Assembly (NCBI RefSeq): GCF_913063425.1
Contig: NZ_CAJXYK010000004.1
Coordinates: 62,001-126,000 of the forward strand
DNA from: an uncultured Thiohalocapsa sp.
GTDB lineage: Bacteria > Pseudomonadota > Gammaproteobacteria > Chromatiales > Chromatiaceae
Reading direction: 5' to 3'
Length of the DNA stretch: 64,000 nucleotides
Position numbers and translations under genes: made by a program
In this document: positions 1-8,598 of the stretch, in pieces
Numbering within the stretch: the stretch's first letter is position 1
How the letters are laid out: each line of letters opens with the position of its first letter
The notes under the pieces: model-generated
The model's input: only the letters and a program-made list of their open reading frames with translations
Databases searched by the model: none
What the model was told of the DNA's origin: nothing

Positions 1-1200
1 CGCGAGCGCCACGAGGCACTGCTCACGCAGGCGCCTGGCAACGTGGAGGTGATCGCAGCGCTGGCGCAGCTCGACATTGCGGCGGGTGACAAGCAGGCCG
101 CCATCAGTCGTCTGGAAGCGGCACTCGCCGAAGCGCCGGACTCCCTCGTCCTGCGGCGCAACCTGGCCCGTGGCTACCAAAGCCTGGGGCGCCTGGACGA
201 CGCGGTGGCCTTGCTGCGGGCCTTGCCGCCGTCGGTGCGGGTGACCGACGACCTGCTGCGGGAGCGGGCCGCCGCGGAGCTGCGCAGCGGCGATCTCGAC
301 GCCGCAATCCTGACCTATGAATCCCTGGTCCAGGCGGCGCCCACCGATGCTGCGGCGCGCTATCAGTTGGCGGCGGTGCTGGCAGAGTCCGGCAAGCCTG
401 CCACGGCGGCGGATGCGCTGCTGCGGGCCTTTGAGCTGGACCCCGGGCACGCCGCGGTGAGCGAGGTCATTGGCAGGGTTCTGGAGAGCACCAACGACGG
501 CGATGCGCGGGAGCGGCTCCTGGACAGCCTTGCGCGCAGCGGCGGCAATGCGGCGGTGGTGCGCCTGTTCCGTGCCCGGCACCTGCGTGAGCTGGGTGAT
601 GTCGCGGCAGCGCGGGAGCTGCTCGATGAGCTGGATGCGACAGCCGTGGATGAGCGCCGCTTCGTTGAAGTACTGGTGCGTGAGCAGAAGGGGGTGGGTC
701 GCACCGAAGCGGCCGTTGGCACCGCCCGCGCATGGCTGGCCGATCAACCCGAGGATGTGGTCATGCGGCGGCGCCTCGCGCAGCTCCTTGCCGAGCAGGG
801 CGACACTGACGCCGCCGTCACCGCCTACCAGGCCGTGCTCGAGCGCGCGCCGCAGGATGCGACCGCGCTCAACAATCTGGCATTCCTGCTGCTGGAGACG
901 GCGCCGGAGCAGGCGCTCACGCTCGCGCAGCGTGCGCGGGCTGCGGCGCCCAATTCACCCGCCGTCGTCGACACTCTGGGTGTGGCGCAGCTCGCCACCG
1001 GGCGCACCGAGGCCGCCGTGGAGACGCTCAGCGCCGCCCATGAGCAGATGCCGAACAACCTGGATGTGACCCTGCATTACGCCCGGGCGCTGACGGCGGC
1101 CGGGCGCCGGGCCGAGGCGCGGCAGCTGCTCCTGCCCATCGCCGACAAATCGTTCTCCGGCGCCGAAGAGGTCCAGCAGCTGCTGCGTACGCTGAACTAG
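1..1200 (+). CDS. TPR-repeat protein, C-terminal part (5' end outside window)
   Basis: The frame is open from base 1, so only the last 399 residues are visible and the start lies upstream. The sequence is a solenoid of about ten TPR-like helix pairs of roughly 34 residues, with the usual pattern A-x-x-x-Y-x-x-x-L-x-x-A-P (for example TAYQAVLERAP and LTYESLVQAAP). It has no catalytic motif, transmembrane segment or signal peptide in this part. The repeat style and the closing segment resemble the C-terminal half of PrsT-type TPR proteins from PEP-CTERM/exopolysaccharide loci. That assignment is an inference, because the N-terminus and its neighbours are missing. A scaffold or assembly role is likely. 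Confidence 0.8.
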   Translation, partial: RERHEALLTQAPGNVEVIAALAQLDIAAGDKQAAISRLEAALAEAPDSLVLRRNLARGYQSLGRLDDAVALLRALPPSVRVTDDLLRERAAAELRSGDLDAAILTYESLVQAAPTDAAARYQLAAVLAESGKPATAADALLRAFELDPGHAAVSEVIGRVLESTNDGDARERLLDSLARSGGNAAVVRLFRARHLRELGDVAAARELLDELDATAVDERRFVEVLVREQKGVGRTEAAVGTARAWLADQPEDVVMRRRLAQLLAEQGDTDAAVTAYQAVLERAPQDATALNNLAFLLLETAPEQALTLAQRARAAAPNSPAVVDTLGVAQLATGRTEAAVETLSAAHEQMPNNLDVTLHYARALTAAGRRAEARQLLLPIADKSFSGAEEVQQLLRTLN

Positions 1201-1352
1201 GCAACGACCGTGGCGATGGGGGCCGGCTCCGGGCAGGGCCGGGAGGCACCCCCACCGAGGCCAAGCGGCACCAGGCGTCGTCGGGTCGAGCCCGACTGCC
1301 GTTGCTATACTGCGGCAGCAGTGTACTGCCATTGGAGCTCGGAGCCAGTGCC

Positions 1353-2200
1353 ATGCAGCCGAATGCGATCCCCGTCGAGCACGATGCCGCGCCGCGCGGT
1401 TGGCGCGAGGTGCCGGTGCGGCGGCCGGACGGCTCGCTCGACTATCGCGAGGCGCCGCTGCCGCCGGACGCCTTTCTCGACCCGCACTAGGGCGACTACT
1501 TGATCCAGGGGACGGAGCACGCCTTTTGCGTCACTGACCTGGCCGTGCGCCTCCGTCGTCACTTCCGCAATGATCCAACGCGGGCCGTCTACAGCGATGT
1601 CAAAATCAAATGGGGCAGTCCGGGTCTCAAGGAGCCGGCCCCGGACATCGCCGTCATCCCGGACATTCGCGACCGCGACCGCCCGCGCCAAGCCTTCCAT
1701 GTACCCGTGGACGGCACGGGCCCGAGCCTGGTCATCGAGGTGGTCTCGCCCTATCAGGACGGCGATGAGACCGACAAGGTCGAGATCTACCGTCGTGCCG
1801 GCGTTGCCGAATACCTGATCGTCAAGACCTTCGAGCCGCTGCGCGTGGTCAACTATTCCATCCAAGGCTACCGTCTGGTCGAGGGCGGCTATCGCCCGCT
1901 TCGCCCCGATGCCCGCGGCCGGCTGCGGAGCTTTACGACCGGACTCGACTTTGCCACCGCGCCGGGCCACCGCGGCGTGGTCATCGTCGATGCCGCCACC
2001 GGCGAGCCGCTCTTGGACGCCCACGCGCTCGAACAGCGCTGGCGGCGGGAGGCCGAGCAGCGCAAGCAGGCCGAGCAGGCGCAAAAGCAGGCCGAGCAGG
2101 TTCGAAAGCAGGCGGAGCAGCGGCAGAATCAGGCCGATGTGCGGGCCGAAGGTTTGCCCGGCGCCTGCGGGAGCTCGGTATCGACCCCGACGCGGGCTAG
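1353..2200 (+). pseudogene. Uma2-family endonuclease-like gene, broken by an amber stop and a frameshift
   Basis: From the ATG at 1353 the protein begins MQPNAIPVEHDAAPRGW and runs to FLDPH, where TAG at 1488-1490 interrupts the frame. The same frame resumes at once with GDYLIQGTEHAF, the usual Uma2 continuation, so one codon has mutated to a stop. The fold core follows: PAPDIAVIPD, LVIEVVSP, K-x-x-x-Y and YLIV, which carry the PD-(D/E)XK-like residues. A Q/K/E-rich coiled coil follows at about 2040-2140. Near 2151 a one-base loss shifts the frame; restoring it gives the typical family ending RRLRELGIDPDAG and a stop at 2198-2200. Uma2 proteins are common multi-copy genes in cyanobacteria and purple bacteria, and their cellular role is unclear. 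A full copy lies at 58116-58694. Confidence 0.85.
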
Positions 2201-2379
2201 AACGGCTGCGCCGACATCCAGGCAGGTGGAAGTTGCTGATGGTGCGTGCGCTCGTGACACCGCTCTGAGACCCTGCACGGATTCGGCGTCGGTCGTGTCA
2301 GTGCAGCGTAAGCCCACTGCGCGTGCCCGTAACTCGTGGATTGTCGGGTTGCGCTATCGCTGACCCGACCTGCTGCTCC

Positions 2380-3243
2380 TCATCCGAACCGCCCCGTCAC
2401 ATAGGCGCGGGTGAGATGGTGCTGCGGGTCTTCGAACACCTGCCCCGTGGCGCCCACCTCCACCAGGTCACCCAAGTGGAAATAGGCCGTGCGCTGGGAC
2501 ACCCGCGCCGCCTGCTGCATGCTGTGGGTGACGATGGCGATGCTGTACTCCTGCTTGAGCTCCGCAATCAGCTCCTCGATGACGGCGGTGGCGATGGGGT
2601 CCAGCGCCGAGCAGGGCTCGTCCATCAGGATCACCTCCGGTGACACGGCGATGGTGCGGGCGATGCACAGGCGCTGCTGCTGGCCGCCCGACAGGCCGGT
2701 GCCCGGCTGGTGCAGGCGGTCCTTGACCTCCTTCCAGAGCCCGGCGCGCTTGAGGCTGGTCTCCACCAGCTCGTCCAGCTCTTCCCGATGGTTGGTGAGC
2801 CCGTGGATGCGCGGGCCGTAGGCGATGTTCTCGTAGACGGACTTGGGGAAGGGGTTCGGCTTCTGGAACACCATGCCCACCTGGGCGCGCAGCGGCACCA
2901 CGTCGATGCCGCGGTCCAGCACCTCCATGCCGTCGAGCTTGATGGAGCCCGTCACCTTGGCCGCCGGGATGGTGTCGTTCATGCGGTTCAGGCAGCGCAG
3001 GAAGGTGGACTTGCCGCAGCCGGAGGGGCCGATCATGGCCACCACCTCGTGCTTGCCGATGTCCAGGCTCACCTCGCGGATGGCGTGGTTGGCGTCGTAC
3101 CAGACGTTGACCTCCCGGCATTCCATGCGGGGCTCGGCGGCCGTGATGTCGCCGAGGGTGCCTTCGAAGGCGCGCTCGCCGTCGAAATCGCTGGCGCGCA
3201 GGTTGCCGGTGTTGGTCTCGATGGCTTCGGCTGTGGTGTTCAT
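2380..3243 (-). CDS. pstB: Phosphate ABC transporter ATP-binding protein PstB
   Basis: This is the cytoplasmic ATPase that powers high-affinity phosphate import through PstC/PstA. All ABC motifs are present: Walker [10 protein letters not shown] (about residue 72), Q-loop with [12 protein letters not shown], signature [13 protein letters not shown], Walker [14 protein letters not shown] and H-loop THSMQQA. The length of 287 residues is slightly above the usual 250-260 because of an acidic N-terminal extension of about 35 residues before the conserved [10 protein letters not shown]. It is the last gene of pstS-pstC-pstA-pstB on the minus strand. It is separated from pstA by about 90 bases that hold a short tandem repeat. 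No phoU follows in the window. Confidence 0.97.
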   Translation of the reverse strand: MNTTAEAIETNTGNLRASDFDGERAFEGTLGDITAAEPRMECREVNVWYDANHAIREVSLDIGKHEVVAMIGPSGCGKSTFLRCLNRMNDTIPAAKVTGSIKLDGMEVLDRGIDVVPLRAQVGMVFQKPNPFPKSVYENIAYGPRIHGLTNHREELDELVETSLKRAGLWKEVKDRLHQPGTGLSGGQQQRLCIARTIAVSPEVILMDEPCSALDPIATAVIEELIAELKQEYSIAIVTHSMQQAARVSQRTAYFHLGDLVEVGATGQVFEDPQHHLTRAYVTGRFG

Positions 3244-3288
3244 GAAATGTAGTAGGTAGTACGAAGTTCGAAGTACGGGTGGACCCTG

Positions 3289-3324
3289 CCTCAGCCCTCA
3301 GCCCTCAGCCCTCAGCCCTCAGTC
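3289..3324. repeat. Short tandem repeat in the pstA-pstB gap
   Basis: About five head-to-tail copies of the 7-base unit CTCAGCC fill the spacer between pstA and pstB. A shorter run of the same unit is seen at about 15379-15395, between ubiI and ubiH. No gene or regulatory role is visible. Confidence 0.85.
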
Positions 3325-3332
3325 CTTCCCCC

Positions 3333-5183
3333 TTACCATCGCCGCTCAAACCGCCGCCGCAGCAGCACTGCGGCGAGGTTCATCAGCACCAGGAAGCCGA
3401 GCAGGATCATGATGGCGGCGGAGGTGCGCTCCACGAAGCCGCGCTCGGGGCTGTCCGCCCACATGAAGATCTGCACCGGCAGCACCGTGGCGGGATCGGT
3501 GATGCCGCCGGGGATGTCCACGATGAAGGCGATGAGCCCGATCATCAGCAGCGGCGCTGTCTCCCCCAGCGCCTGCGCCATGCCGATGATGGTGCCGGTG
3601 AGCATGCCGGGCAGGGCCAGCGGCAGCACGTGATGCAGCTGCGTCTGCAGCGGTGAGGCGCCCACACCCAGCGCCGCCTCGCGGATGGACGGCGGCACGG
3701 ATTTGAGCGCCGCCCGGCTCGCGATGATGATGGTGGGCAGGGTCATCAGCGTCAGCACCATGGCCGCCACCAGCGGCGTGGAGCGCGGTATGCCGAAGAA
3801 GTTGATGAACACCGCAAGGCCGAGCAGGCCGAAGACGATGGACGGCACGGCGGCGAGGTTGTTGATGTTCACCTCGATCAGGTCCGTGAAGCGGTTTTTG
3901 GGCGCGAATTCCTCCAGGTATACCGCCGCGCCCACGGCGATGGGGAAGCTGAACAGCAGCGTCAGCGCGAGGGTGTAGAAGGAGCCCACCAGGGCCGCGG
4001 CGATGCCGGCGAGCTCCGGCTCGCGCGAGGTGCCGTTGGTGAAGAAGAGCGTGTTGAAGTGGGTCTCGATGAGGCCGCGCTGGTCGAGCTGCCAGATCCA
4101 GGCGATCTGCCGGTCCGACAGGCGCCGGTCGTCCTCCGGTGTGCGCAGCTCCAGCAGCCGCCAGGTGCCGGGGGCGGCCGGGTCGGCGGTGTCCAGGCCG
4201 CTCACCACGTCCGCGCTCACCCGCGTAGGGGTGGCCTCGCGCACCTTGACCACGCCGCCGTTGACGGCGATCAGGAAGCTTGGCATCTCATCGGACAGCG
4301 CCAGTGGCTCGCCTTCGGCCGCGGCCGCGAGCTGTGCGGCGATGTCGGCGCGCTCGTTGCGGGTGCGCCCGAGCTTGCGGGTGAGCTGCGCGTTGCGGCG
4401 GTCCACGCGCTCTGCCCGGTCCTCCAGCTTGGCGCGGGCGGTGCCGTCCGCGTCCGCCATGGCGGCCTCGATGTCCGCGCGCTCGGCGGCGAGGTCCGCC
4501 AGCACCCCCTCCAGCCGGGCGATGTCGCGGTCCAGCGCGGCGGCGGTGCGCTCCAGATGGGCGCCCACGCGCGCCGTGATGAGCTTGAAGTCGTCGGCGC
4601 TGGAGGTGAGCGCAATCTCGCCGGTGGTGCCCGTGGGCGTGGCTGTGCCGGCCCCGGGCAGCTCGTCGATGGGCGTCGAGCGGCCCTTCATGAACATGTC
4701 CACGTCGTCGTCGGCGACCAGCCACAGGGTCTGCTCGGTGCCGATGAGCGCCGGGTCCCGGCGGACCAGCTCGCGCAGCTGAAGCGCCGCACCGCTGCTG
4801 ATGAGTCCATGCAGGGCACGACGCTGGCTGCGCCCGGAGACGTCCGGGAACTGTGCCCGCAGCGCGTCACGCACAGGCGTGCGGAAGTCGGCCCGCACCA
4901 GGGTCTTGCGGCGCACCTCTTCGTTGGTGTCGGGGTCCGTGATGACGCCGCTCGGGTCGATGTCTGCTGCGGTGAGGGTCACCGGCAGCTGGATATAGGT
5001 CTGCCAGAAGGCGGTATAGCCCTTGCTCACGATGCTGAAGAGCAGCAGGCCCACGAAGGCGAGGCCCAGCACGACGGCGGTCAGGCCGAGGATGCGGAAG
5101 CGGCGCTCGGCGGCGTAGCGGCGCTTCAGGCTCGCGTTGACGGTATCGATGGTGCGGGCCGGTGCGGCGGCGGTGCTACTCAT
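3333..5183 (-). CDS. pstA: Phosphate ABC transporter permease PstA, long form with DUF3333-type domain
   Basis: This is the inner-membrane permease subunit for phosphate. At 616 residues it is about twice the E. coli PstA length. After a cytoplasmic tail and one membrane helix (residues about 33-53) there is a large, probably periplasmic region of about 320 residues of the DUF3333 type. It includes a charged coiled-coil stretch (about residues 210-290, rich in ERADIEA and RAERVDRR). The C-terminal ~230 residues form the ordinary permease domain with several helices and the EAA-type loop EAALGVGASPLQTQLHHVLP. Its start overlaps the end of pstC by 8 bases, so translation is probably coupled. 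Confidence 0.93.
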   Translation of the reverse strand: MSSTAAAPARTIDTVNASLKRRYAAERRFRILGLTAVVLGLAFVGLLLFSIVSKGYTAFWQTYIQLPVTLTAADIDPSGVITDPDTNEEVRRKTLVRADFRTPVRDALRAQFPDVSGRSQRRALHGLISSGAALQLRELVRRDPALIGTEQTLWLVADDDVDMFMKGRSTPIDELPGAGTATPTGTTGEIALTSSADDFKLITARVGAHLERTAAALDRDIARLEGVLADLAAERADIEAAMADADGTARAKLEDRAERVDRRNAQLTRKLGRTRNERADIAAQLAAAAEGEPLALSDEMPSFLIAVNGGVVKVREATPTRVSADVVSGLDTADPAAPGTWRLLELRTPEDDRRLSDRQIAWIWQLDQRGLIETHFNTLFFTNGTSREPELAGIAAALVGSFYTLALTLLFSFPIAVGAAVYLEEFAPKNRFTDLIEVNINNLAAVPSIVFGLLGLAVFINFFGIPRSTPLVAAMVLTLMTLPTIIIASRAALKSVPPSIREAALGVGASPLQTQLHHVLPLALPGMLTGTIIGMAQALGETAPLLMIGLIAFIVDIPGGITDPATVLPVQIFMWADSPERGFVERTSAAIMILLGFLVLMNLAAVLLRRRFERRW

Positions 5184-6567
5184 ACTGCTCCCGGTACTTG
5201 CGCACGATGTGCAGGGCGATGACGTTCAGCGTCAGCGTCACCGCAAACAGCGTGAGCCCGAGCGCGAACGCGGCCAGCGTCTTGGCGCTGTCGAACTCCT
5301 GATCGCCCGTGAGCAGGGTGACGATCTGCACCGTGACGGTGGTGACGCTCTCCAGCGGGTTTGCCGTCAGGTTGGCGGCGAGTCCGGCGGCCATGACCAC
5401 GATCATGGTCTCGCCGATGGCGCGGGAGACGGCCAGCAGGATGCCGCCGACGATGCCCGGCAGCGCTGCCGGCAGGATGACGCGCAGGATGGTCTCGGCC
5501 TGGGTGGCGCCGAGGGCATAGGAGCCGTCGCGCAGGGACTGGGGCACGGCATTGATGACATCGTCCGAGAGTGACGACACGAAGGGGATGATCATGATGC
5601 CCATGACGGCACCGGCGGCGAGCGCGCTTTCGGAGGCGACGTCCAGGCCCACGGCGGCGCCCAGGTCGCGCATGAAGGGTGCCACCGTCAGCGCCGCGAA
5701 AAAGCCGTAGACCACGGTCGGGATGCCGGCCAGCACCTCCAGTGCCGGCTTGCTCCAGGCGCGCAATGGTCTGGACGCGTACTCGGACAGGTAGACGGCG
5801 GACAGGAGCCCGATGGGCACGGCGATCAGCATCGCGATGGCGGAGATCAGCAGCGTGCCCGTGAACAGCGGCACCGCGCCGAAGGCGCCGGAGGACCCCA
5901 CCTGATCGGCCCGCAGGGCGATCTGCGGGCTCCACTGGGTGCCGAACAGGAACTCGGTCCAGGGCACCCGCTGGAAGAAGAGGATCGACTCGAACAGCAC
6001 CGACAGCACGATGCCGAGGGTAGTCAGGATGGCGATGGACGAGCACAGGATCAGGATGCCGAGCAGGGTGGCTTCCACCCGGTTGCGGGCACGGAAGTCC
6101 GGCGCCACACGTCGCCAGGCCCAGGTCAGACCCGCCAGCGCCACGGCCAGCACCAGCGCCCACTGGGCCGCGGTGGCGATGCCCTGCCAGTGCCGATAGC
6201 GCTCCGCGGCGGCCTCCACCGCCGGGGTCACATCGCCGGCGGTGATGCCGCCGGTGGCCAGGTTCTTGATGTCGTTCAGCAGGAGCCCGACGCGGCCTTC
6301 GGAGAGCCCGGCGGTGAGCTCGGCGGGCAGCTGCTGCACCAGGAGCGCGGTGATGACGCGCTCCTGCAGGCCGATCCACGCCAGCAGCACCACCAGCGCC
6401 GGCAGCCCGACCCAGATGGCCAGGTACCAGCCGTAGTAGGCAGGCAGGGAGTGCAGGTGCTTGATGCCGGCGGGGCCGCCGGCGGTGCGCACGGCGCGGC
6501 CGCGGCCGATCTGGAAGGCGACGGCCATGGCGGCAAGGATCACCAGAAGCAGCACCGTGTCTGACAT
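5176..6567 (-). CDS. pstC: Phosphate ABC transporter permease PstC
   Basis: This is the second permease subunit of the Pst importer, 463 residues against about 320 in E. coli. The extra length is an N-terminal extension with helices near residues 3-20 and 45-70, a soluble stretch, then a further helix. The conserved permease part begins near residue 170 and contains FLFGTQWSPQ, a PIGLLSAVYLSEYA segment and the EAA loop DGSYALGATQAETILRVILP. Long PstC and long PstA commonly occur together in proteobacteria. It lies between pstS (about 105 bases upstream, with a hairpin in the gap) and pstA (8-base overlap). Confidence 0.95.
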   Translation of the reverse strand: MSDTVLLLVILAAMAVAFQIGRGRAVRTAGGPAGIKHLHSLPAYYGWYLAIWVGLPALVVLLAWIGLQERVITALLVQQLPAELTAGLSEGRVGLLLNDIKNLATGGITAGDVTPAVEAAAERYRHWQGIATAAQWALVLAVALAGLTWAWRRVAPDFRARNRVEATLLGILILCSSIAILTTLGIVLSVLFESILFFQRVPWTEFLFGTQWSPQIALRADQVGSSGAFGAVPLFTGTLLISAIAMLIAVPIGLLSAVYLSEYASRPLRAWSKPALEVLAGIPTVVYGFFAALTVAPFMRDLGAAVGLDVASESALAAGAVMGIMIIPFVSSLSDDVINAVPQSLRDGSYALGATQAETILRVILPAALPGIVGGILLAVSRAIGETMIVVMAAGLAANLTANPLESVTTVTVQIVTLLTGDQEFDSAKTLAAFALGLTLFAVTLTLNVIALHIVRKYREQYE

Positions 6568-6635
6568 CGGGAAAAACGGTCTAGCAGCAAATGCGAGCGC
6601 CGGCGACCGTTGGGCCGCCGGCGCGGGCTCGGGGC

Positions 6636-6658
6636 GCGGCAGCCGTTTTGGCTGCCGC
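6636..6658 (-). promoter_or_regulatory. Perfect hairpin in the pstS-pstC gap
   Basis: The arms GCGGCAGCC (6636-6644) and GGCTGCCGC (6650-6658) pair perfectly around a 5-base loop. There is no T tract on the 3' side of the minus-strand transcript, so it is not a classical terminator. Its place just after pstS suggests a hairpin that protects the pstS message and raises PstS over the membrane subunits, as in many binding-protein operons. The hairpin is seen; its role is inferred. Confidence 0.55.
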
Positions 6659-6672
6659 CCGCCGGACGGCGG

Positions 6673-7713
6673 TTACTCCGGGCTCGACATGGGCTCCATG
6701 CTCTCCACGCGGCTGGCGACTTCGGCGCGCATGTCACCGGGCAGCGGGATCAGGCCCTTGTCGGCGAGGTAGCCCTCGGGACCCCAGGCCTGGTCGCTGG
6801 TGAACTCGCCGACGTACTCCGCGATGCCCGGCACGGTACCCACGTGCGCCTTCTTGACGTAGAAGTACAGCGAGCGCGAGACCGGGTAGTCGCCGCTGGC
6901 GATGCTCTCGAACGTGGGCGCCACGCCGTCGATCTTGGAGCCCTGCAGTTTGTCGCTGTTCTGGTCCAGGAAGCTAAAGCCGAAGATGCCGACGGCGGTC
7001 GGGTTGGCTTCCAGCTTCTGCACGATCAGGTTGTCGTTCTCGCCGGCCTCGACATAGGGGCCGTCCTCGCGCACACCGTGGCAGACGGCCTCGTACTTGT
7101 CCTCGTCCGAGTCCTTCATGGCCTTGATGAAGTCGAAGCTCTTGCAGCCCGCTTCCATGGCCAGCTCGGCGAAGGCGTCACGGGTGCCGGAGGTGGGCGG
7201 CGGACCCAGCACCTCGATGGCGACGTTGGGCAGGTCCGGATTGACGTCCTGCCAGGTCTTGTAGGGGTTCGCCACGAGCTCCTCGCCGCCCTCGGGGTTC
7301 GGCACGTCCTTGGCCAGCGCGAGCCAGACATCACGCGGGGTGAGCTCCAGCTGGTCGGCGTCTTTGGAGTTGGCCATGGCGATGCCGTCGTAGCCGATCT
7401 TCACCTCGACCACCTCGTCCACGCCGTTGGCCTGGCACTGCTCGAACTCCGAGACCTTCATGCGCCGCGAGGCGTTGGTGATGTCCGGGTGCTCGACGCC
7501 CACGCCGGCGCAGAACAGCTTCAGGCCGCCGCCGGAGCCGGTGGACTCGATCTTCGGTGTCGGGAAGTCCGTGGCGTTGCCGAAGCGCTCCGCCACGGCG
7601 GTGGCGAAGGGGAACACGGTGGACGAGCCAACGATGTTGATGGTGTCGCGGGCCAGGGCGCCCGTGGAGGCCGTGGCGGCGATCACCGCTACGGCAAGCA
7701 CTTGCTTCTGCAT
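6673..7713 (-). CDS. pstS: Periplasmic phosphate-binding protein PstS
   Basis: This 346-residue protein begins with a Sec signal peptide (about residues 1-21, cleavage likely after TGALA). The mature part starts with INIVGSSTVFPF, the first phosphate-binding loop, followed by ESTGSGGGLKLFC and the third loop TSGTRDAF. It captures phosphate in the periplasm and delivers it to PstC/PstA. It is of the longer PstS type found in marine and photosynthetic proteobacteria rather than the E. coli type. It is the first gene of the operon and has a Pho box just upstream. Confidence 0.96.
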   Translation of the reverse strand: MQKQVLAVAVIAATASTGALARDTINIVGSSTVFPFATAVAERFGNATDFPTPKIESTGSGGGLKLFCAGVGVEHPDITNASRRMKVSEFEQCQANGVDEVVEVKIGYDGIAMANSKDADQLELTPRDVWLALAKDVPNPEGGEELVANPYKTWQDVNPDLPNVAIEVLGPPPTSGTRDAFAELAMEAGCKSFDFIKAMKDSDEDKYEAVCHGVREDGPYVEAGENDNLIVQKLEANPTAVGIFGFSFLDQNSDKLQGSKIDGVAPTFESIASGDYPVSRSLYFYVKKAHVGTVPGIAEYVGEFTSDQAWGPEGYLADKGLIPLPGDMRAEVASRVESMEPMSSPE

Positions 7714-7765
7714 GGTTTCGGCTCCGTTGAGAAAGGTTCGGAGCCGCCCATTGTGAAGGGCACAG

Positions 7766-7805
7766 GTTTACGGACTATGAAAGAACGGTTTCGATTTCGT
7801 GACAA
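7766..7805 (-). promoter_or_regulatory. Pho box (four half-sites) upstream of pstS
   Basis: On the minus strand four 7-base half-sites follow each other with an exact 11-base period: TTGTCAC (7799-7805), TCGAAAC (7788-7794), CTTTCAT (7777-7783) and CGTAAAC (7766-7772). The Pho consensus is CTGTCAT with 4-base AT-rich spacers, and two adjacent PhoB dimers are a known layout. A weak -10 (CACAAT) lies about 10 bases downstream, the spacing expected of PhoB-activated promoters. The outer two sites match best. Confidence 0.65.
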
Positions 7806-7963
7806 AGCCCGGGACACTGCGCAGGTTTTCGGATCCCTGCTCGCTGCGGCCGCCGACCCCCGATGTTTGCCCAGTCTGCGGGTTGTCGCCCCGGTTATCG
7901 GCGTACACGCCGAGGCACATGCGCCCGCCCGCAGCGCCGGGCGTGGCCGGTGCCGGCGGGCCC

Positions 7964-8302
7964 TCAGCGGCCGTTGCGGACCTGGTCCATGGCGGCGTTG
8001 AAGAAGTCCTGGTCCTGATTCTGGCGGCAGTAGTCGCGGATGCCCTGCATGGCCGCCATCAGGTCGGAGCCGCGCAGCACATCGTCGTTCAGGGCCAGGT
8101 TCAGCGCCGAGACGAAGCCTGTGAGCCAGTCCTCGTAGCGCTGCAGCTCGGCGGCGTTGCCCGCGTCCGCGGCGATGGCCGCCGCCAGATAAGCATCGCA
8201 GCCACGCACGCCATAGCCCCACAGCGTACGCTCGGCGGCCTGCGCTGCTGCGCCGAGCCAGAGAGCGGCGCTGAGGACGGCCCAAAAGCCCGCACGGTGC
8301 AT
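7964..8302 (-). CDS. Small secreted protein of unknown function
   Basis: The start chosen is MHRAGFWAVL, giving 112 residues with a clear signal peptide (about residues 1-23, AAAQAA cleavage region). A longer upstream reading would precede it with low-complexity sequence and is unlikely. The mature part of about 89 residues has two cysteines (RGCDAYL and RDYCRQN) that could form one disulfide. It also has a helical pattern with Y-x-x-W-L-x-G-F-V-S-x-L-N and D-L-x-x-A-M. This layout recalls small HdeA/Rap1a-like periplasmic proteins (Cys, W-G-x-x-S-G/A-x-N, Y-C). The resemblance is from motif memory only. It stands alone between the pst operon and the glycosyltransferase. Confidence 0.7.
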   Translation of the reverse strand: MHRAGFWAVLSAALWLGAAAQAAERTLWGYGVRGCDAYLAAAIAADAGNAAELQRYEDWLTGFVSALNLALNDDVLRGSDLMAAMQGIRDYCRQNQDQDFFNAAMDQVRNGR

Positions 8303-8598
8303 GTTCCGGCGGCCGATACGGCAGCCGATAGGGCATTGGCCCGCGCGCAGTACGCCGGCGAGCCGCCCCGGTCTGGTCCGGCAGCGGGCGCCGCCGGCTG
8401 TGGGCGGGGCAGGCACCGCAGCAGCGCCCGGCCGGGCCGGGGAGCTGCCGTCAGCCCCGATGTCGAGCGCGGTGGGCACGGATGTGCCGCTGGGGATTCT
8501 GCCGACGGTCGCCGGGCGCAATGCGGCGCGGTGCTGGTACCATTTCAAGGTTGTTCTCCGCCAGCTGGGAAACGCGGTCAGGCCGCGGTGTGTGATCC
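8303..8598. other. Intergenic stretch before the GT4 gene
   Basis: This gap between two divergent genes must hold both promoters, but I see no strong -35/-10 pair, no repeat and no RNA. Open frames here are low-complexity Arg/Ala/Pro translations typical of GC-rich noncoding DNA. Confidence 0.5.

Noticed and set aside
8303..8548. N-terminal extension of the small secreted protein to 8548
   Set aside because: The added part is Arg/Ala/Pro-rich and would bury the clear signal peptide that starts at MHRAGFWAVL.
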